A DNA stretch of 10,112 nucleotides from DAOTVD01 sp034437075. GTDB lineage: Bacteria; Chloroflexota; Anaerolineae; Aggregatilineales; J027. Made by a program: the position numbers and the translations under genes. The notes under the pieces are model-generated. The model was not told the DNA's origin, made no database searches, and saw only the letters and a program-made list of their open reading frames with translations. Positions 5,964 to 10,112 of the stretch are shown here, piece after piece (the stretch's first letter is position 1; each line of letters begins with the position of its first letter). Location: assembly GCA_034437075.1 (NCBI GenBank), contig DAOTVD010000217.1, positions 1 to 10,112 on the forward strand, given 5' to 3'.

Positions 5964-7105
5964 AGCTGGTGATGGATGTCTCGGCAGGGGTGAATGTTCC
6001 AGCGGGCCTGGGGCGCTATACGCGCAGTCTGTTGACGGCTATGCGTCCGCAACTGGCCACCCCGCCGAGCGTGTTTTATAACCATATCGAGGGTCGTTCG
6101 CAGCCATTCGCCGCCATGCAAGACGTCCCGCAATATCGCGTCGCGTGGGGGTACAAGCCCTGGCGCCTGGCCTGCTGGCTGGGCAATCTCACAAACGCAC
6201 CGTTTAATCGGCTCGTACCGGGCGCCGATGTATTTCACGCGACCGAGCATCTATTGATGCCTTTACGCGGGGTAAAAACGATACTAACCGTGCATGATCT
6301 GATTTTTCATCGTTTTCCAGAGCACCACAAGCGCCTGAATTATCTATTTTTGAACCGCGCCATGCCGCTATTCGTGCGCCGAGCGGATGCCATCATCGCG
6401 ATTTCGGAAGCCACCAAGCGCGATCTTATCACGCTATACGGCACACCCGAACAGAAAATTCATGTGATATATGAGGCCGCCGACGCGCATTTTCACCCAG
6501 CCAAGCCCGAACAAATCGCCGAAGTTCGCCAACGATACAACTTACCCGAGCGTTTTATCCTGACGGTGGGCACCATCGAGCCGCGCAAAAATTATGCGCG
6601 CCTGTTGGAGGCCCTGATTGAAGTACGCAACAACGACCCTGCCCTACAGTGGGTCATCGTCGGCGGGAAGGGCTGGCTCTATGAGCCTTTCATGGCCCAA
6701 CTCGCTGCCACTGGCGCGCAGGAATGGGTGCACTTCCCTGGCTTTGTGCCCGACGCGGATTTGCCAGCGCTGTATAGTGCTGCGACACTTTATGTGATGG
6801 CGTCCGTGTACGAGGGTTTTGGATTGCCCATTCTGGAAGGGATGGCCTGTGGTGCGCCTGTGGTTAGCAGCAACGCCGCAAGCCTGCCAGAACTTGGTGG
6901 CCAAGCGGCCCGCTATTTTAATCCGTTGGATGTGCGCGACATGCACGAACGATTAGCCGCGATCCTAGCATCGCCCGCCGAGCAGGCGACCATGCGTGCG
7001 CAGGGATTGCACCAGGCCCACCGCTTTAGCGGGGAACGCACCGCGAGCGAAACCATCAATCTATACGAAACTGTAACGGGCAAAAACCTCGCGCGCGCGC
7101 GTTAA
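5960..7105 (+). CDS. Glycosyltransferase family 4 (GT-B fold), second of two
   Basis: This 381-residue GT4 enzyme is a paralogue of the one at 4129. It begins LVMDVSAGVNVPAGLGRYTR, with the N-terminal glycine loop, and carries ILTVHDLIFHRFP at 108-120 and AIIAISEATKRDL at 144-156. The donor domain has TVGTIEPRKNYARLL (202-216, with R209 and K210) and the E-x7-E pair in YEGFGLPILE (284-293), then CGAPVVSSNAASLPEL. The ATG at 5960 overlaps the preceding stop as ATGA and has AAGG 7 nt upstream; a GTG at 5885 would lie deep inside the previous gene. The C-terminus is encoded over a (CG)6 run. It is the last gene of the plus-strand glycan set; no intrinsic terminator is visible between its stop and the tRNA promoter. 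Its place after a GT26 enzyme suggests it extends the same lipid-linked glycan. Confidence 0.93.
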   Translation: MKLVMDVSAGVNVPAGLGRYTRSLLTAMRPQLATPPSVFYNHIEGRSQPFAAMQDVPQYRVAWGYKPWRLACWLGNLTNAPFNRLVPGADVFHATEHLLMPLRGVKTILTVHDLIFHRFPEHHKRLNYLFLNRAMPLFVRRADAIIAISEATKRDLITLYGTPEQKIHVIYEAADAHFHPAKPEQIAEVRQRYNLPERFILTVGTIEPRKNYARLLEALIEVRNNDPALQWVIVGGKGWLYEPFMAQLAATGAQEWVHFPGFVPDADLPALYSAATLYVMASVYEGFGLPILEGMACGAPVVSSNAASLPELGGQAARYFNPLDVRDMHERLAAILASPAEQATMRAQGLHQAHRFSGERTASETINLYETVTGKNLARAR

Positions 7106-7119
7106 GGCCGGGTTTCACC

Positions 7120-7148
7120 TAGACATAAGCAGGGTTTATTGATATATT
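7120..7148 (+). promoter_or_regulatory. Sigma70-type promoter for tRNA-Cys
   Basis: A -35 box TAGACA (7120-7125) and a -10 box TATATT (7143-7148) each match five of six consensus bases and are 17 nt apart. Transcription would begin near 7155, giving a 5' leader of about 23 nt for RNase P to remove before the tRNA at 7178. It could also drive RNase J by read-through, since no clear promoter is seen between the tRNA and that gene. Confidence 0.65.
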
Positions 7149-7177
7149 GTTGGCCATAGACACCCCAACCCAAATAA

Positions 7178-7248
7178 GGCGACGTAGCCAAGTGGTAAGG
7201 CAGGGCTCTGCAAAAGCTCCATCGTCGGTTCGATTCCGACCGTCGCCT
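7178..7248 (+). tRNA. tRNA-Cys (anticodon GCA)
   Basis: The cloverleaf folds by hand in 71 nt. The acceptor stem GGCGACG pairs with CGTCGCC. The D arm is GCC-AAGTGGTAA-GGC. The anticodon stem GGGCT pairs with AGCTC, including one G-U, around the loop CTGCAAA, which puts GCA at 7210-7212. The variable loop is CATC. The T arm GTCGG-TTCGATT-CCGAC is perfect. The discriminator base is T, as expected for tRNA-Cys. CCA is not encoded (CTC follows), so CCA must be added by nucleotidyltransferase. It stands alone, not in a tRNA cluster. Confidence 0.97.
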
Positions 7249-7277
7249 CTCCTTATTTAAGGCTGAAACTTGATGCA

Positions 7278-7310
7278 ACCCGTCCTCGTGTACACCGGGT
7301 CATTTTTATT
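7278..7310 (+). terminator. Weak candidate intrinsic terminator after tRNA-Cys
   Basis: ACCCG (7278-7282) can pair with CGGGT (7296-7300) around a 13-nt loop, and a T-rich run TTTTTATT follows at 7303-7310. The stem is only 5 bp and the loop is long, so termination may be partial and allow read-through into the RNase J gene. Confidence 0.4.
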
Positions 7311-7374
7311 TCGGGCACTTTAGCGGACGTGTTGCGGGTATTTTCAATCCAATAGCAAACGAGGAAGCAAACCA

Positions 7375-9033
7375 ATGCAGACATTGCGTGTCATTCCCCT
7401 GGGTGGCCTGGGGGAAATAGGCAAAAACATGATGGTCATCGAATACGGCAATAACGCGATGATTATCGACACGGGCCTGATGTTCCCCGAAGGTGATCAT
7501 CTAGGTATCGACTATATTATTCCAGACATGGGCTATTTGCAGGAACACCGCAAGCGGCTCATGATCCATGGCATTTTTATTACCCACGGACATGAAGACC
7601 ACACGGGCGCCATTAAGCACGTGTTGGATGTTGTGGGCGACGACGTAACGATTTTCGCGACACCGTTAACCATGGGCCTCCTCAACAACAAGCTCAAGGA
7701 AGCGCGCAAAACTCAGGTCAAGACGACCGTCTTCAACGCGGGGGAGGTCATCAAACGCGGGCCTTTTGAGGTAGAAGCCTTTCACGTCACCCACAGTATT
7801 CCCGATTGCGTCGGGTTTGGCATCCGCACCCCCGTGGGGCTGATCGTCCATACGGGCGACTTCAAATTTGACCATACGCCAGTCGATAGTTGGCCAACAG
7901 ACTTCGCACACATCGCGCGCCTGGGGGAAGAGGGCGTGCTGGCGCTATTTTCCGATAGCACAAACGCCACGCGCGACGGTTGGACCCCCTCCGAAAGCGT
8001 CATCGACCCAGCCTTTGACCGCGTCTTCGCGCGCGCGCGGGGGCGTATCATGGTGGCGACGTTCGCATCGCTGATTTCGCGCATCGAACAGGTCGCCCGC
8101 GCAGCGCTCAATCATGATCGCGTCATGGCCATCACGGGCTATTCCATGACCGAAAACATCAAGATGGCCCAACAACTGAATTATCTGGACTTTCCGAAGG
8201 ACCTCATCGTACCGCTAGATAAAGCCTTGCGCATGCACCCTAGCAAAGTCGTCATCATGATGACGGGTAGCCAGGGCGAGCCGTCGGCAGTGCTGAGCCG
8301 CCTAGCCACTGGGCGCCATTCATCTATCGAGATGCAAGCCGGCGATACCGTGATCCTCTCTGCTCATCCTATCCCTGGCAACGAAGAAATGGTGCAACGT
8401 ATCATCAATCGGCTACTGCAAAAAGGCGCCGATGTGGTGTACGATGCCATTGAACAAGTGCATGTGTCTGGCCATGCCAGCCGCGAGGAAATGAAGCTCA
8501 TGATTAATCTGGTTAAGCCGCGCTATTTCATCCCCGTACATGGCGAACTGCGGCACCTGCATGCCCATGCCCAATTGGCACAAGAACTCGGTGTACCGGA
8601 TTATAATTGCGCGGTCGTAGAGAATGGCACCATGCTCGAATTTACGCCCAAGGGCGATATGCAAATCGGGGAGCGTTACCCCGGGGGGTATGTCTTTGTG
8701 GATGGCCACGGCGTAGGCGATGTTGGCCCGGCAGTCATGCGCGACCGTGAAATCTTGGCTAGCGAAGGATTTGTCGTCATTTTCGCGACGATCAACAACC
8801 ACAAAGACATCTTAGGGCAACCGCATATCATCACACGCGGGTTCGTTTTTATCCGCGAGTCTGAAGATTTGATGAACAGCATTAAGGATACTGTGCGCCG
8901 GGCCCTGAAAAAGAGCGGGAGCAATGGCCGCCATGCGGATGTCGTAGAAGAAGCGGTCACGCGCATGATCTACCAACAGACCAAACGCCGCCCGATGGTC
9001 TTTGCGCATATCGAGCAAGCAGTTGCACAATAA
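7375..9033 (+). CDS. rnj: Ribonuclease J
   Basis: RNase J is a metallo-beta-lactamase/beta-CASP nuclease with 5'-3' exonuclease and endonuclease activity, central to mRNA decay and rRNA maturation in bacteria that often lack RNase E. The 552-residue length is typical. Seen: the N-terminal VIPLGGLGEIGKNMM (6-20), the metal-binding ITHGHEDHTGA (69-79; H71, H73, D75, H76), THSIPD (139-144; H140), HTGDFKFD (159-166; D162), SDSTNA (193-198), the beta-CASP block TGSQGEP (297-303), LSAHPIPGNE (328-337), VSGHAS (364-369; H367) and PVHGE (387-391; H389). The rest is the C-terminal domain needed for dimerisation. All catalytic residues appear intact. GAGGA lies 9 nt before the ATG. It follows tRNA-Cys and may share its promoter. 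Confidence 0.97.
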   Translation: MQTLRVIPLGGLGEIGKNMMVIEYGNNAMIIDTGLMFPEGDHLGIDYIIPDMGYLQEHRKRLMIHGIFITHGHEDHTGAIKHVLDVVGDDVTIFATPLTMGLLNNKLKEARKTQVKTTVFNAGEVIKRGPFEVEAFHVTHSIPDCVGFGIRTPVGLIVHTGDFKFDHTPVDSWPTDFAHIARLGEEGVLALFSDSTNATRDGWTPSESVIDPAFDRVFARARGRIMVATFASLISRIEQVARAALNHDRVMAITGYSMTENIKMAQQLNYLDFPKDLIVPLDKALRMHPSKVVIMMTGSQGEPSAVLSRLATGRHSSIEMQAGDTVILSAHPIPGNEEMVQRIINRLLQKGADVVYDAIEQVHVSGHASREEMKLMINLVKPRYFIPVHGELRHLHAHAQLAQELGVPDYNCAVVENGTMLEFTPKGDMQIGERYPGGYVFVDGHGVGDVGPAVMRDREILASEGFVVIFATINNHKDILGQPHIITRGFVFIRESEDLMNSIKDTVRRALKKSGSNGRHADVVEEAVTRMIYQQTKRRPMVFAHIEQAVAQ

Positions 9034-9050
9034 GCCAGCAACGCTATACT
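9023..9050 (+). promoter_or_regulatory. Candidate promoter for the foldase lipoprotein gene
   Basis: TTGCAC (9023-9028) and TATACT (9045-9050) are 16 nt apart. The -10 box matches five of six consensus bases; the -35 box is weak and lies in the last codons of the RNase J gene. Transcription would begin near 9057, just before AGGGA (9063-9067) and the ATG at 9077. Confidence 0.45.
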
Positions 9051-9076
9051 TAAGCCTGATGTAGGGAATAACACTG

Positions 9077-10036
9077 ATGGTGATGCACATACACACCCAC
9101 CTACGGTTTGTAGGGTTTTGGATGCTTCTCGTTTTTCTAGCTGCCTGCGGTGGCAGCGATGCTGACACCAACCCCGAAGGCAACGTTGTGGCGAATGATG
9201 CCCCAACGATGACACCTGTGGTCATTGTGGAAGAAAACCCGACAGAAGCATCAACCAACCTGGCCGCGACGGTCAATGGCGAGCCAATTACCCTCGCCGA
9301 ATTGAATCGTCAGATCGACATTTTTCGGGCGGGTATCAGCAGCCCCGCAGCCGATGATAGCGCGCTCCTCAGTAGCGTACTAGAACGGCGCATCGAGCAG
9401 GTGCTTATTTCTCAAGAAGCCGCCGCCCAAGGAATTACCATCTCGGATGAACAGGTTCAGGCCGAAATTGATGCCCTAGAAGCCGCTGCCGCCGAACAGG
9501 GGGTCACTGTGGAAGAATTCTTTCAAAACCAGGGCATCACCCCCGATGCTTACGAGGCGACCATCCGCGAAACGCTCCTGAATGAAGCGGTCATCCGCGC
9601 CATAACGGCAGATGTACCGACAACGACCGTGCAAGTGCGCGCCCGGCATATCTTGGTCGAAGACCTGGCCACGGCTCAGCAAGTTTTGGAGCAACTCAAT
9701 AGTGGGGGCGATTTTGTCGCGCTGGCCGCCGAATATTCCCTAGACCCCTCCACGCGGGATGCAGGGGGTGATTTGGGCTTGATTTCACCCGGCGATTTGT
9801 TGCAAGCAGAAGTCGAGAATGCGATTTTTGCCCTGCCCGCGAATGCCCGCGCGCCAGAACCCGTGCAAAGTGTGTTAGGCTATCACATTATCGAAACCAT
9901 TGAGCGCGTCGAAGGGCAACCGTTAGATAACGCACGCCTGGCCGAACGACGCCAGCAAGCCTGGCTAGATTGGCTGACCCAACAACGTGCCACAGCCGAA
10001 ATCATCCGATATGTTGGGCCCAACGCCCAACCATAA
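9077..10036 (+). CDS. SurA/PrsA-like peptidyl-prolyl isomerase lipoprotein (parvulin)
   Basis: This is an extracytoplasmic folding catalyst that isomerises Xaa-Pro bonds in exported proteins. The N-terminus is a lipoprotein signal: a hydrophobic stretch (about 11-22) ending in the lipobox LAAC, with the lipidated Cys at position 24 and GGSD after it. An acidic, Thr-rich linker follows to about residue 62. A SurA-N-like chaperone domain begins at LAATVNGEPITLAELNRQ (62-79) and continues in helices to about 178. The parvulin (PPIC) domain covers about 187-276: VRARHILVE with H191, FVALAAEYSLDP, GGDLGLISPGDL, and LGYHIIETIE with H270. A helical tail follows. The start at 9077 has AGGGA 9 nt upstream; the second Met, two codons on, is also possible. 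The next gene begins 18 nt after the stop, so they are probably co-transcribed. Confidence 0.93.
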   Translation: MVMHIHTHLRFVGFWMLLVFLAACGGSDADTNPEGNVVANDAPTMTPVVIVEENPTEASTNLAATVNGEPITLAELNRQIDIFRAGISSPAADDSALLSSVLERRIEQVLISQEAAAQGITISDEQVQAEIDALEAAAAEQGVTVEEFFQNQGITPDAYEATIRETLLNEAVIRAITADVPTTTVQVRARHILVEDLATAQQVLEQLNSGGDFVALAAEYSLDPSTRDAGGDLGLISPGDLLQAEVENAIFALPANARAPEPVQSVLGYHIIETIERVEGQPLDNARLAERRQQAWLDWLTQQRATAEIIRYVGPNAQP

Positions 10037-10054
10037 TCAGTAGGAGTCACGCGC

Positions 10055-10112
10055 ATGCGCTCTATGAAAACCCTTTATAACGGCTGTACATTAATTTTCA
10101 TAGGGCTCAGCG
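10055..10112 (+). CDS. 5' end of a gene cut by the window edge, probably exported or membrane protein
   Basis: An ATG at 10055 is preceded by AGGAG (10042-10046) with 8 nt between, one of the best ribosome-binding sites in the window, and the frame stays open for 19 codons to the edge. The visible residues begin MRSMKTLYNGCTLIFIGLS: two basic residues followed by a hydrophobic run, as in a signal peptide or first membrane helix. The family cannot be named from this. It lies 18 nt after the foldase gene on the same strand. Confidence 0.6.
   Translation, partial: MRSMKTLYNGCTLIFIGLS

Noticed and set aside
7311..7374. A dedicated promoter for the RNase J gene
   Set aside because: TATTTT and TTGCGG elements occur, but no pair has an acceptable 16-18 nt spacing.
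1..10112. Mobile elements, CRISPR arrays, prophage genes or toxin-antitoxin pairs
   Set aside because: No transposase or integrase motifs, terminal inverted repeats, regularly spaced repeats or small paired frames were seen in the gene-dense layout.

Overview
The window is a moderately GC-rich bacterial chromosome segment, densely packed, with ordinary housekeeping and envelope genes and no mobile element, CRISPR array or phage gene that I can see. The standard bacterial code fits: several genes end in TGA and visible tryptophans are TGG. RNase J, a LAAC-type lipoprotein foldase, GT4/GT26 glycosyltransferases and the style of the FolD and Tgt-like proteins suggest a Chloroflexota (Anaerolineae-like) organism. 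That placement is an impression from protein style, not a demonstrated one.

Layout. (1) 1-938, plus strand: the 3' end of folD, interrupted by an in-frame TGA, overlaps by ATGA with a gene for a zinc phospholipase C / P1 nuclease-fold protein. (2) 935-3412, minus strand: a tight operon, in transcription order rsmI, a divergent tgt-like gene, and a class I SAM methyltransferase. Its last stop overlaps the stop of the convergent phospholipase-like gene. (3) 3457-7105, plus strand: a good sigma70-type promoter, then a six-helix membrane protein and a coupled GT4 / WecG-TagA-CpsF / GT4 glycosyltransferase set joined by ATGA overlaps. (4) 7120-7310: a single tRNA-Cys(GCA) with its own promoter and a weak candidate terminator. 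(5) 7375-10112, plus strand: RNase J, then a promoter, a SurA/parvulin-type lipoprotein foldase and the start of another gene that runs off the window.

How the genes fit together. The minus-strand operon is centred on RNA modification: RsmI methylates 16S rRNA, and the Tgt-like enzyme would be expected to exchange a tRNA base if active. The substrate of the third member is unknown. The plus-strand cluster probably builds a lipid-linked glycan on the inner face of the membrane. The lipoprotein foldase acts outside the membrane.

The two observations most worth checking are the Tgt-like protein, which keeps both catalytic aspartates but has lost all three zinc-binding cysteines and the usual GGLAVGE loop, and the folD remnant, in which a TGA replaces a probable Trp codon and a signature glycine has become glutamate.
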